A stretch of 64,000 bases of DNA from Torreya grandis (GCA_037957365.1 JARHVA010000223.1:1869501-1933500), one strand, 5' to 3'; counted from the first letter of the stretch, positions 47,480-58,347 are shown. The notes: generated by a model not told the origin, from the sequence alone. Numbers and translations: made by a program.

Positions 47480-47951
47480 AGATCTGTAAGAAGTGAGTGT
47501 TCCTTTGGATTGCATCATCCCACCAAAGAATCCATCCAAATTATTGGGAAGGATGTGGATCTAAATTCTAGACTCTCTTAACATGTGCCATTATGGGCCC
47601 ATGTTTTAGTAGAGAAGTGTTGAGAAAAAATGCATTTTGTGGACCTTGGGCTTCATAAACTACCAAGTCACATGAAATTGAATGGGGGAGTGGTTGAAAA
47701 GCCCAAAATCTAGCATCATCTACACCAATGGGAAGAAGTCATTATCAAAGGATAAGTATGACTAGGAAGACATCATTTCCCTATCAAGACAATTCAAAAT
47801 TTGAATGGGGCCTTTCTTGAAGTTACTCTGGGTGTACCAAACTTCATCTATAGGCTGATGTAAAGTTTTAGGGTCATAAAGACCCCATTTAGTGCACATG
47901 TAGAACCATACCTCCCTTTTGCCAACTACTACCTCATGGGCAAGTGGCCCA
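47480..47951 (-). pseudogene. LINE endonuclease, C-terminal part
   Basis: Starts at the copia insertion with LAHEVVVGKREVWFYMCTKW, GLYDPKTLHQPIDEVWYTQS, then FGLFNHSPIQFHV, equivalent to the S-D-H-x-P end of AP-type endonucleases with Asp replaced by Asn. The N-terminal part is at 53,646-54,110. Confidence 0.7.
47947..47951. repeat. Target-site duplication of the copia element, left copy
   Basis: GCCCA against ACCCA at 53,646-53,650, four of five bases alike, the fifth a G/A transition. Confidence 0.7.
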
Positions 47952-48653
47952 TGTTAGGGTGTGGAGCTAAAAACTTCACCAAGGAGCATTCATTATCAGG
48001 TTCGGGTCTACACAGACACCGGCGTCGATCAGGAGTGACCAACATTGGTCACAGGCAGTTGCAGAGACGCCGACATCGTCAGAGAATCGGCTGATGGCAG
48101 TCACAGACAAGCAGCAGGAACTGACGTCGATTACCTGCATGTCCAGAAAGCTATTTCCGTGGACAGAAGCGAGTGTTTGCATGATAAGTTTGAGTTAGAG
48201 ACTCAAGCTCGTGTCTCTATTATTGGCATTACTATTTTTAGAGCCCTTGTTTAAGTGGTTTAACTATTTGTTCGAAGTACATGCTCAAGTCTCCTAATTC
48301 TATATGAAGAATTAGATCTTCCTAGCTTATTATGTATTGTAGAAGAATTGGTGTGTGAAGAACAGTACAGAATTGAATCAATCCAGGCTTGTTGGAATTG
48401 ATTGTTCTTGAGAGAGATAGCTCTTGAGGAATAGAGATCTATTGAGAGATCTATACATCTAGGAGAGGTGTGGAAGAAAGAAGCTTTCTTCAATTGTATT
48501 CCTTTTGTAAAGAGTTTGTTAATACAAGTTTTCAGGGTGTTTTCTTGTATCTCTTGTTCTTGCTATTATCATTCTAATTACTTGTCAATCTGATTTAATT
48601 CTGCATTTATTGCTGTCATAATTGTAATCTATTGTTGGTTTGATCCCCCAACA
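47952..48653 (+). repeat. Copia 5' LTR, 702 bp
   Basis: TGTTAGGG...CCCCAACA, with TGTT/AACA ends. Carries a palindrome cluster at 48,013-48,136. About 20 of the differences from the 3' LTR fall inside that cluster of roughly 125 bases. Confidence 0.95.
48013..48136. repeat. GACGTC palindrome cluster in the copia 5' LTR
   Basis: Variants such as ACCGGCGTCGATC, GACCAACATTGGTC, CGCCGACATCGTC and AACTGACGTCGATT. Compare the sister copy at 53,005-53,128, where other positions of the same sites have mutated. Confidence 0.85.
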
Positions 48654-48655
48654 AG

Positions 48656-48667
48656 TGGTATCAGAGC
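48656..48667 (+). other. Copia primer-binding site
   Basis: TGGTATCAGAGC, complementary to the 3' end of initiator tRNA-Met, two bases inside the LTR. Confidence 0.92.
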
Positions 48668-48806
48668 CTTGGTTACAAGTTCAGAGCTTGATAATTGGTA
48701 TCAAAGCTCAGGTTCACTAACAGGTAGTTCAGATCTGTGTAGTGTGTATTGATTACAGGTTCTCACAAGAGTTTCTGTAGGGATTTCTATTTGAGTGGGA
48801 GAAGCA

Positions 48807-49580
48807 ATGGCAGATGGAAGTAAATTGAGAATGGAAAAGTTCAATGGCAAAAATTACCAACACTGGAGAATGTAGATAGAGGACTATCTGTATCAGAAAG
48901 ATCTCTACTTACCGTTAGGAGGTATTGCAAAGAAGCCCAAAGACATGGAGGATGAAGAATGGGAAGTTCTTGACAGAAAGGCTCTGGGTTCTATAAGACT
49001 AAGTCTAGCATCCACTGTGATATCCAATTTATCACAGGCAAAGTCTACGATAGAGTTGATGACTATGTTTGCAAATTTGTATGAAAAACCCTCAGCTTCC
49101 AATAAGGTATATCTTATGAAGCAGTTATTTAATTTGCATATGAATGAAGGTGGATCTATTTCTACTCATCTAAATGATTTCAATGGTATTGTGAATCAAT
49201 TAAGTTCAGTGAATATAGTGTTTGATGATGAGATAAAAGCTCTTTTGATATTATGTTCTTTGCCTGAAAGCTGGCATGGCTTAGTAATGGCAGTAAGTAA
49301 TATTGCATCTGCATCAAATATTTTGAAAGTAGAGGATGTTGTTAGTGTTATCTTGAATGAGGAAATATGCAGGAAAAGCACAGAAGAGGCATCCGGGAAC
49401 GCTTTAAGTTTTGAGAGCAGGGGAAGGCAGAAAGAGAAGAGCAAGAAAGGCAGAGCAAGATCCAAATCAAAGGGGAAAGGTAGATCTAAATCCAGAAATG
49501 GTAGAAGGCCACAATGCTGAAATTGTGGAAAGATGGGGCACATAAGCAGAGATTGTTGGTCAAAGCCTAAGGAGGACAAC
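48807..49580 (+). pseudogene. gag: Copia Gag
   Basis: Starts at the ATG at 48,807 (M-A-D-G-S-K-L), the first in the frame that carries all later domains. Landmarks: KFNGKNYQHWR, EDYLYQKDLYLPL, LMKQLFNLHMNEGGSI, LLILCSLPESW (the UBN2 type Gag core), then a Lys/Arg/Ser-rich tract and a CCHC knuckle C-x-NCGKMGHISRDCW at 49,515-49,560. TAG at 48,873 and TGA at 49,518 interrupt it; the TGA falls in the knuckle between the first two Cys. Gag would form the particle and bind RNA. Confidence 0.88.
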
Positions 49581-49985
49581 CAGCACGAAGGAAAGGAAGA
49601 AGCCAAGATTGCAGGTATTACACAGGATGCTTTAATTTTCTCTCTGCATAATAATATAGAATCTTGGGTATTAGATTCTGGTGCATCTTTTCATGCTACT
49701 CCTAACAGGGAATATTTTAGTGACTATATCCATGGAGATTTTGGAATAGTGTATCTAGGGGATGATGAGCCCTGTAAAATAATTGGCAAAGGTAAAGTGC
49801 AGCTGAAGATGTAGAATAGCAACACATGGGTGTTGAGAGATGTGATGCATGTTCCTAGCTTGAAGAGAAATTTGATTTCTACAGGAAAGTTAGGGGATGA
49901 GGGTTGTACAGTAACTCTCACAGTAGAATCTTGGAAGGTGACCAAGGGTTCACTTGTTATGGCCAAAGGTAAGAGAGAAGGTACT
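49581..49985 (+). pseudogene. Copia aspartic protease
   Basis: SWVLDSGASFHATPNREYF gives the catalytic D-S-G-A turn, followed by VYLGDDEPCKIIGKGKVQLK, VLRDVMHVPSLKRNLIS and GCTVTLT. Same frame as Gag. TAG at 49,812 breaks it. Processes the polyprotein. Confidence 0.9.
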
Positions 49986-51045
49986 CTCTATTTGTGTAAT
50001 TGTGTTACTAACAAATCTCCTTCTGTATTATCTACTTTAGATGTGGATGCTAAATTGTGGCACTCAAGGCTTGGCCACATGAGTGAGAAGGGGATGTCAA
50101 TTCTTAAGTCTAAAGGTATGCTTTTAGATTTAAAAGGCATAGATCTAGAGTTTTGTGAGCACTGTGTATTTGGAAAATAGAAAAGGGTTAGTTTTTTCAA
50201 AACTGGGTCTACTAAGAAGAGGCACAAGTTGGAGCTTGTTCACACAGATGTGTGGGAACTGGCTCAGGTTGCTTCCATTGGAGGATCACAGTACTATGTA
50301 TCTTTCATAGATGATGCCACAAGGAAGGTATGGATCTATTGTATTAGAAAGAAATCGGATGTATTTGTTACTTTTAAAGTTTGGAAAGCTATGGTTGAGA
50401 ATGAAACAGGTAAAAGATTAAAGTGCCTGAGATCAGACAATGGCAGTGAGTTCTGCAGTCATAAGTTTAGAGATTATTGTTACATGCATGGAATCCATAG
50501 GCAAAGGATGGTTCCAAGGACACCTCAGCAGAATGGTATTGCTGAAAGGATGAACAGGACAATAATGGAGCATGCAAGATGTATGAGATTGCATGCCGGT
50601 TTGCCCTTACAGTTTTGGGCACAAGCTATTGACACTGCAGTGTACCTGATTAACAGAGGACCCTCTACAGCTCTAGATGGTGGTATTCCAGAAGAGGCAT
50701 GGATAGGTAAAAAGGTTGATCTCTCATATCTCAAAGTTTTTGGTTGTGAAGCCTTTGTGCATATAGATAAGGAAAATAGAAAGAAGCTTGATGCTAAGTC
50801 TATGAGATGCACGTTTATTGGCTATGGCTCAGATGATTTTGGTTACAGATTGTGGAATCTAGAAACTAACAAGGTAATCAGGAGCCATGATGTTGTTTTC
50901 AATGAAAGAGTGATGTATTGTGATCAGCTAAGGAAGTTGAATCAATCTGAGCAGAGCAATGGTGAATTGGATGAGGTAAAAGTCCAAGATGAGCTTGTGG
51001 GAAAAAGAAATAATCACTTACAGAAAAACACAAAGACCGACATCG
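49986..51045 (+). pseudogene. Copia integrase
   Basis: Zinc domain LWHSRLGHMSEKGMS...FCEHCVFGK (HHCC), then the core with ELVHTDVW (Asp), CLRSDNGSEF (Asp) and PQQNGIAERMNRTIMEHAR (Glu), so the DDE triad is complete; then FWAQAIDTAVYLINRGPS and LKVFGCEAFVHI, typical of copia. One TAG at 50,178 lies between the zinc domain and core. From 50,229 the frame is open for 315 codons into the palindrome-bearing linker. It would insert the cDNA. Confidence 0.92.
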
Positions 51046-51215
51046 ACAGGTTAGGAACCGACGTTGACAGGATAGAAACCAGCGTCAGCCATACAGAGAT
51101 TGACGTCGGCCGTACATATACCGAGGTCAGTCAGGCAGAACCGACATCGGCCAGTTACAGGTCTGCAGGTGACTGAGGTCAGTCACTGTCAGAGAATTTG
51201 GGTGGATAGCATGTT
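51035..51215 (+). repeat. GACGTC palindrome cluster in the copia integrase-RT linker
   Basis: About seven variants in coding sequence: ACCGACATCGACA, ACCGACGTTGACA, ACCAGCGTCAGCC, ATTGACGTCGGCC, ACCGAGGTCAGTC, ACCGACATCGGCC and ACTGAGGTCAGTC. In protein they give a repeated T-D-V/I-x-R phrase. Two stops (TGA at 51,174, TAG at 51,207) fall in or beside this linker. Confidence 0.88.
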
Positions 51216-52871
51216 GTGGATGAGTCTCAGACACCCATCAGGAGGTCAGAAAGGGTGAGTAAGCCTTCAATTAGATATTCTCCTTCTTTATTTTATTTAT
51301 TGCTAACTGATGGTGGAGAACTAGAAAGTTTTGAAGAAGCAATACAGGTGGAGTCCAAGAGTGAGTGGGAGCGTGGCATGGTTGAGGAGTTGGAGTCCTT
51401 AAGAGAAAACCAAACATGGGATTTGGTTGAATTGCCAGCTGGTAAGAGAACACTTAAGAATAAATGGACCTACAGGTTGAAGGAAGGTGAGAATGGACAG
51501 ATGAGATACAAGGCCAGATTAGTGGTAAAAGGATTTGCACAAAAGCCAGGTATTGACTTTGGTGAGATTTTTTCTCTTGTTGTTAAAATGACTTCAATAA
51601 GGGTTGTATTGTCTTTGGTTGCTTTTGAGGATTTGCATCTTGAGCAGCTAGATGTTAAGACAGTGTTTCTTCATGGAGATTTGGATGAGGAAATATATAT
51701 GGAACAGCCAGAAGGATTCGAGGTCAAGGGTAAGGAGAAGTTTGTGTGCAGGTTGAAGAAAAGCTTGTATGGCCTCAAGCAAGATCCTAGGCAATGGTAC
51801 TTAAAATTTGACAGGTTTATGACTGAGCATGGCTACAGTAGGTGTCAATCAGACCATTGTGTGTATTTCAAGAGATTTGATAATGGTAGATATATTATTC
51901 TATTGTTGTATGTAGATGACATGTTGGTTGCAGGGTCTCACATGCAGGATATCTCAGAGCTTAAGGTAAAATTAGCTCAAACGTTTGCTATGAAGGATTT
52001 GGGAGCAGCAAAGAAAATCCTTGGCATGAGCATTAAGAGAGACAGAAAAAATCACAGGTTGATATTTTCTCAAGAAGATTATGTGGACAAGGTGTTGAAA
52101 CGGTTCAATATGCAGGATGCTAAACCGGTAAGCACACCTTTGGCTGGACATTTTAAGTTGAGTAAAGAACAATGTCCTAATTCATATGATGAGGTAGAGT
52201 ACATGAGTAAGGTTCCATATTCTTCCGCAATAGGGAGTTTGATGTATGCAATGGTGTGTACTAGACCGGATATTGCCCAAGCAGTGGGAGTTGTAAGTAA
52301 GTATATGGCCAATCCAGGTAAGGAACATTGGAAAGCAGTTCAGTGGATCCTTAGATATCTGAGAGGAACCAGCAGTAGGCACTTGTGCTATGGAGGTTCA
52401 GATACTTCTCTACATGGCTATGTAGATTCAGATATGGCAGGTGATTTGGATGGTAGGAGGAGCACTACAGGTTATGTTTTCACTGTAGGCAGAACGACGG
52501 TTAGCTGGATATCTAAGTTGCAGAAGGTTGTTGCCTTGTCAACTACAGAAGTAGAGTATATTGCAGCCAAAGAAGCTAGCAAGGAAATGATATGGATGAC
52601 ATGGTTCATGGATGAGCTTGGTAGGGAGCATGGGAGTTACAGATTGTACAGTGACAGTCAGAGTGCAATCCATTTGGCTAAGAATTCAACCTTTCATTCA
52701 AGAACAAAGCACATACAGCTAAGGTATCACTTCATACGACAGGTATTGGAAGATGGTGAGTTGAAGCTAGAGAAGATCCATACAGATAGGAATCCTGTTG
52801 ATATGTTAACAAAGCCGGTTACAAAGGAGAAATTGAATCTTCATTCAACTTCTATTGGTCTTCATGATTGA
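51216..52871 (+). pseudogene. Copia reverse transcriptase and RNase H
   Basis: Open for 551 codons, the longest intact stretch in the window. RT: RKNQTW-type WDLVELPAGKRTLKNKWTYR, YKARLVVKGFAQKPGIDF, LEQLDVKTVFLHGDLDEEIY, LKKSLYGLKQDPRQWY and the catalytic LLLYVDDMLVAG. RNase H: HGYVDSDMAGDLDGRRSTTG, STTEVEYIAAKEA and LYSDSQSAIHLAKN, with TKHIQLRYHFIR at the end. It ends at TGA 52,869-52,871, 73 bases before the LTR. The domain itself looks undamaged, but upstream stops separate it from Gag. Confidence 0.93.
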
Positions 52872-52932
52872 GTTGAAGATGGTGGAGCTAGAAGATGTTG
52901 CTGTATAGGTACTGGTGCAGCTGTTTATCTCT

Positions 52933-52943
52933 AAGTGGGAGAT
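52933..52943 (+). other. Copia polypurine tract
   Basis: AAGTGGGAGAT directly before the 3' LTR, the usual copia form. Confidence 0.85.
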
Positions 52944-53645
52944 TGTTAGGGTGTGGAGCTAAAAACTTCACCAAGGAGCATTCATTATTAGGTTCGGGTC
53001 TACACAGACATCGGCGTCGGTCAGGAGTGACCGACGTCGATCACAGGCAGTTGCAGAGATGCTAACGTCGGTAGAGAATCGGCCGACAGCGGTCACAAAC
53101 AAGCAGCAGGAACCGACGTCAGTTACCTGCATGTCCAGAAAGCTATTTCCATGGATAGAAGCAAGTGTTTGCATGATAAGTTTGAGTTGGAGACTCAAGC
53201 TCGCGTCTCTATTATTTGCATTACTATTTTTAGAGCCCTTGTTTAAGTGGTTTAACTATTTGTTCGAAGTACATGCTCAAGTCTCCTAATTCTATATGAA
53301 GAATTAGATCTTCCTAGCTTATTATGTATTGTAGAAGAATTGGTGTGTGAAGAACAGTACAGAATTGAATCAATCCAGGCTTGTTGGAGTTGATTGTTCT
53401 TAAGAGAGATAGCTCTTGAGGAATAGAGATTTATTGAGAGATCTATACATCTAGGAGAGGTGTGGAAGAAAGAAGCTTTCTTCAATTGTATTCCTTTTGT
53501 AAAGAGTTTGTTAATACAAGTTTTTAGGGTGTTTTCTTGTATCTCTTGTTCTTGCTATTATCATTCTAATTACTTGTCAATCTAATTTAATTCCGCATTT
53601 ATTGCTGTCACAATTGTAATCTATTGTTCGTTTGATCCCCCAACA
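52944..53645 (+). repeat. Copia 3' LTR, 702 bp
   Basis: Same length and ends as the 5' LTR. Its palindrome cluster lies at 53,005-53,128 and keeps GGCGTCGGTCAGGA, TGACCGACGTCGATC and AACCGACGTCAGTT. Confidence 0.95.
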
Positions 53646-53650
53646 ACCCA
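53646..53650. repeat. Target-site duplication of the copia element, right copy
   Basis: ACCCA, see 47,947-47,951. Confidence 0.7.
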
Positions 53651-54110
53651 TTTTATCTTTAAGAGCTACCACCATATTAAAGTCACCACATGATACCCAA
53701 TGGGCATTATGGAGATCATCCATAATACACTACCATAAATGGGTATGTTCCAACATTTCATTCAAGGCATAAATATTAATAAATCCAAAAGAATGGTTTT
53801 CATTATTAAAAAGGGCCCATACTAACTAGTTGGTGGGGTTCATGCTAGATTGCTTTAAGTGTGGCTACCACCTTGGAAAAATGAATGTGATCATCCCTCC
53901 ATGTCCCATGGCATGGTGACTGTGCAAAATGATACTATCATGTCAAATGAAATTACTAAAAGTAGTCAATAAAAAATCTGCCACCTTGACTTATTATAAG
54001 TAGAGAATGTCCATCTTGAGAAACTTCATTCTAAAAATCACATATAAAAAACTTGTATTTTGGGTCTATGAGAGCCCAAACATTTCATGAAAATCAATTC
54101 ATAGATTACA
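53646..54110 (-). pseudogene. LINE endonuclease, N-terminal part
   Basis: Minus-strand reading: HHAMGHGGMITFIFP, then GFINIYALNEMLEHTHLW, then HWVSCGDFNMVVALKDKMG. GDFN is the classic AP-endonuclease motif of LINE ORF2, and the NIYALNE stretch equals the N-V-Y-A-P strand. The reading runs to the copia insertion point and resumes at 47,951. Numerous TAG stops. Confidence 0.78.
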
Positions 54111-54475
54111 TGAGTCAAGGGACATGTCCTCTGAATCTAGCCTTTCTAAGGCATCATACTAGTTTTGCAAAAAATGCCCACTATTGGCATTCAAGAATTC
54201 ATATTATTTCCTCAAGTTAGGGTCATCCTAAAACTCTCTTTCTTCCACCTCATCATTAATCCTAAGAGGTTACAAGAGCATTTGGGCAGATCCTATCAAG
54301 AAAGAAGTGGAAGAGTGGTGACCTATGAGTGTGAAAAATTGGGAGAGCTGGGTCTAGAGGCCTCAAAACCTTGAGACAAGATGTTTACAGCCAATACGGT
54401 GTTAAACACCCTAGTCTTTTCAACCAATTTTGGGGCTTTTACTGGTGTGGGCTCTTTTTCAATAGGAGCCTACTC

Positions 54476-55160
54476 CTATAGGCCAATGCTCAAGGATGGA
54501 TTACTACCTTTGGGGGTAGAAGACAAGTTCGATGATTTGGGATGTGAATTATTCTTCCCTACTATTATCCATCCATATTTAGCTAGTTTTTTGCTAGCCT
54601 CAAGAGAGGACTTAGGTGGGGAGGGTGAGAGATAGCCAAATTTTTGTGAGCCAACTAAATTAGACAATCTCATATCGTATAGTTTATCACTTGGTATCAA
54701 AAACTAGTATTAGTCAAGTTGATATAGAGGACTCACTGAGAGTGCCTCACATTCCTGACTTGGATTTCCACACACTCCTTGAGGTCTCAAGATAGTTCTA
54801 CTTATACATAGACCCTCTTTTATGATCTAATAGAGTAGAACCAATTTTGTTTATGATAAACCACATATCCTATGGAGGATGTTATTTGGTGGATAAAATG
54901 CCAACATGGGAGTAGGAGGCTTGGAAATTTAACCCAAACTGGGACTTTAAGAGTAGTTTACCCTAAGACTATGAAGTCTCATGTCTAGGGGAAGAGGACC
55001 ATGAGCAATTTCTTGATATACCAAGTGGTAAACTTCTAGAGGATTCCTCTAGCATGGGTTGGGTCAAAGAAGTGGAAGAGGAAGAAACCCTTAGTCATAT
55101 TCTAGATGCTTTCCAGATTGATGTTTTGATATGCTTATGAGTTTGAACCTAGGAGTGTAG
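54476..55160 (-). pseudogene. LINE ORF1 (DUF4283-like)
   Basis: Minus-strand pieces at about 55,000-54,720 read TLKVPVWVKFPSLLLPCWHF, then SIGYVVYHKQNWFYS, then VELS-DLKECVEIQVRNV, matching the PVWVRLPNLPL-xW... ICVEVDL pattern of DUF4283-containing ORF1/Gag-like proteins. A more C-terminal open frame (54,700-54,476) has KKLAKYGWIIVGKN and a Ser/Pro-rich tail. I saw no zinc knuckle. ORF1 proteins bind the element RNA. Confidence 0.62.
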
Positions 55161-56489
55161 CATACTTTTAGAGGGGATTCTCCCAACAAAATAACCTATT
55201 AAATAAAATTGTTCTAACTATTGACATGTAGAATTAAATTCAAGAATAGGTAGTATAACATTAGATTCTAAAACATTACCTCATGGTATATTTTTAGGAC
55301 AAACTTCCTAAGGTGCTTGTAGGGGGCATTACTTGGATCTCTTTCATTCTTCTCTATTGCTGAAATAGTTGAGATAGAATGGGGGGAGGACATTATAAAT
55401 ACTGGCCTCCCCCAAAGGTGAGAAATCGTAAATGTCAACTAATGCTAAGTCTCATAGGCACTTAAGGACATGGTATGAACCAAGGATAGACAAGTAAGGA
55501 AACAAGGGTTGACTCAATGTCAAGCATGGAGAAAACCCTCACCCTTCCTCTTTTTCAAGAAGATAAGTTTCATCCTTGAAAGAGTCTTTAGTTAGAGTGT
55601 CTTTAATCAAGGTGTCTTTATCTAGGGGATAGGATTCCCATGCATAGATTCACCATGTCAAATAAGCATAAGAATAATCCCATGGTGTATAATCACATTC
55701 TTATCACTAATTTGATAGGCTAGGCTCATGTATTATAAGGATTTTAAGAGATAAAATGGTAGAATGATCTTATAACCATAAAATTGATTGAGAAGCAAGA
55801 AATGGTGGGAAAAAATTAAGGTTTACTTACCTTTTAGGGTCAAATATTTTATTATATATATGCATATGTCCATCCAATGTTAGGGGAGGTCCTACCATAG
55901 GAATCCCTTCTTAGTCTTTAGCACTGCATCTGTTTAGAATAAATTTTGCATCAGCTAAAATTTTGAGTTATTATCCTTGAAGGATTTTACCCCATCATAG
56001 GACATTCCACTCACTTCCATAATTAATTATTCAAACCCCTCATCCTCACCATTCATTTATTCCATATAAGAATAAATCCTTTGAAAGTTCCTTGTCATGG
56101 CCCTTGATCCTCTACATAAATTTAGTGAGACCACCCTTACAAAGTTTCTTCCAAAAAAAAATTGTTCCATTGGACTTCATCACATGAAATAGATTCTAAG
56201 TTGTCCATGTCACCAACCATTTTTTTATAGATTCTATTTTTCCCTTTTTGATTAGTTCTAATAGTAATTTTGTTTTTAACCTTCAATTGTCAAGATTATA
56301 TGATATAGTTGGTCTTATCAATGTTGAGGCTATAGTATTTGATAAGCCAATGATTCTACTAAAGGGGAGGAACTCCGCATGCCCAAGATTAATTTTCCCC
56401 TATGTGATTGTTTCATTAAACAATTATGACTCATCCATAGAATCATTGTCTATATTATTTAAAATTTTATTTGAGAGATTGTTAGCTCC
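55161..56489. other. Decayed DNA between two LINE remnants
   Basis: No gene that I can support. The plus-strand open stretch at 56,248-56,526 has no domain resemblance and overlaps the RNase H remnant on the other strand. Confidence 0.45.
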
Positions 56490-56726
56490 TTCCTATGTGA
56501 CCAGCCTATCAACTTCAACCCCATAGTTGGCTAGACAATCAACTACAAAATTACCTTCATGAAAAACATGAAATATGAAGGTCTCAACAAAGGTGGATAT
56601 TAATAATTGGGCATCATCAATAATGGATGTAATGGTGTAGGAGGGGGTTATTATGTTGACCACATGATATACAAGGATGTATATCATAAAAATCACTATA
56701 GGTATGACTTCATCATACAAAAACAT
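56490..56726 (-). pseudogene. RNase H-like C-terminal fragment
   Basis: An open minus-strand frame reads TSIIDDAQLLISTFVETFIF, HVFHEGNFVVDCLANYGV. This matches the end of the plant RVT_3 RNase H family (W-x-x-xH-V-x-REANxxADxLANxGV), including the Asp that is catalytic in the family. The upstream part is not recognisable. It probably comes from a second LINE, upstream of the one at 43.9-55.2 kb. Confidence 0.55.
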
Positions 56727-58347
56727 AATAAGTTTGCACTTTATTAGATTTAGTAAAATTTATTTTGATCTACTTGAAAACTTGGAGTTTCGGACTCCAC
56801 ATGATTGACCAATAGTGAAGACGAAATTTTAAATTCATGCATAAGACCTTCAAAAACAAGTTTGATGGATTTAGAGTACTATGTCATATGAAAACATATA
56901 AAAACCTTAGACTAACACAATGTTTATTGGGGCACATTTTTTCTTAGACTCTCATAATAAGTGTAGACTTAATAATAGGTTTATGAACATGTATATTATG
57001 TGTAATTGGTTTGGAATGATTTTGAATGAAATTGGGCATATAAACAAAATATTCAAAAACATTGATTACAATAAGTGTTTTTGATATATTAGATGGTATA
57101 TTAGGGATGATCGTATCATTGAAAGTAGGTTTGAAAATAAATTAGACTATAATATTTTATTGTGTGTTTAGTGTTATCTACAGCTTCAAATTTGATTTTT
57201 TTTTAGAAATGAGTGTTAATGATAAAGTCACATAAATAATTGATTGAACTAGACCCAAAATTCTACAAGAAAAGTAGCTTTGTGTGAATTTTAAACTATA
57301 ATTCAAATTGATATAATTCCTTTTGTGTAATTTATATAACCCATGATACATACATAGAAAGAACACAAAGCAAAATACTCAATGCAATTTGAATCAGCCT
57401 CAATAGATAATGCTTAGAAAAAATAAAAATTCTCAGTTTGATAGTTTTTTCACTTGTATCAACATCCAAACAAGTAAATGTATAAAAATTTACAAATTTA
57501 TGTCTCCATGAATATACACTGTAACTTTATTTCTCAATTTTTTGTTAGCTTTTAACATATATTGAAAAGATGAAAAAAAACCAAAACTCACATTTATGAG
57601 AATTAAACACTAAAATTTATCATCTAGTAACATTAAAAATAAAACAAATGGTTATACACCAATTTGAGCCACCAAATACAAAAGATATGTTGTTTTTAAG
57701 TTTTTCAATAAGTTCATGCACTTGTGACCCCTTTGCAATGCAAATTCTATAATTTTCCTACTTCTTGGGGATTAAAATCTACTAGTCTAAAAAAGTGTAT
57801 CCCATGGTGTTTGTACTTTTATAATTATATCTAAGTCTAGTTTTCAAATATAAAATATGATGACAAACATAGGTGAAGGTGTTAATTACATAGTTTGTAC
57901 AAAATAATTTTTTGTCATTTTTGAGGTTTGAACTCATGACTTAAGGATTGGAAATGATTTTTATACCAAATGGGAATGTACCAACTCATCTAGAAGTTTA
58001 TATTTAAATATAAACATTTCACTTTCCAATTCATCTAGTACACTACTTGAGTCTTACTGTACAAAACTTGTGTATATTGGAGACAATAAGTTTGCTTGAA
58101 TTAAAAATAAAGACTCACATTTGTATTTACCTTTCAAAGTTCCTACAATTTTCAAACCATGCACTCCTTTCAACACTAAAATGTAAGTCATGCCCAAAAA
58201 CTACTAATATGTAGAAAGTTTGAAAAATGTCTTTCTCTTCATAAACACGTACTCCTTTCAACACCTCCAATAGATCTCAATGTATGATGATTGTATCTAG
58301 AAAAATCACACCATCCATTTCTTTCCAATGATTTTACTCTTTTTTTG
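56727..58347. other. AT-rich stretch, nothing recognised
   Basis: No coding, RNA or repeat structure that I can support. Confidence 0.5.

Larger units (their letters stand above)
47952..53645 (+). mobile_element. Complete Ty1/copia element, 5,694 bp
   Basis: Full-length plus-strand element: 702-bp LTR, PBS for initiator tRNA-Met, one polyprotein frame (Gag, protease, integrase, RT, RNase H in copia order, integrase before RT), polypurine tract, 702-bp LTR, 5-bp target duplication with one mismatch. By my count the LTRs differ at about 35 of 702 positions, about 32 of them transitions. The polyprotein has six premature stops and no frameshift that I could find. It is inserted in the endonuclease of a LINE. 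Confidence 0.93.
43907..55160 (-). mobile_element. L1-type plant LINE, interrupted by the copia element
   Basis: Minus-strand non-LTR retrotransposon. From its 5' end: ORF1 with a DUF4283-like domain, ORF2 endonuclease (split at 53,646/47,951 by the copia insertion), reverse transcriptase and a C-terminal zinc-binding domain. The T-rich tract at about 43,907-43,917 on the plus strand is its poly(A) tail. Without the copia insert it is about 5.6 kb, close to full length. Many stops make it dead. I did not find its target-site duplication. Confidence 0.75.

Noticed and set aside
49196..49606. 136-codon minus-strand frame
   Set aside because: Antisense shadow of the copia Gag; low-complexity Leu/Phe/Ser.
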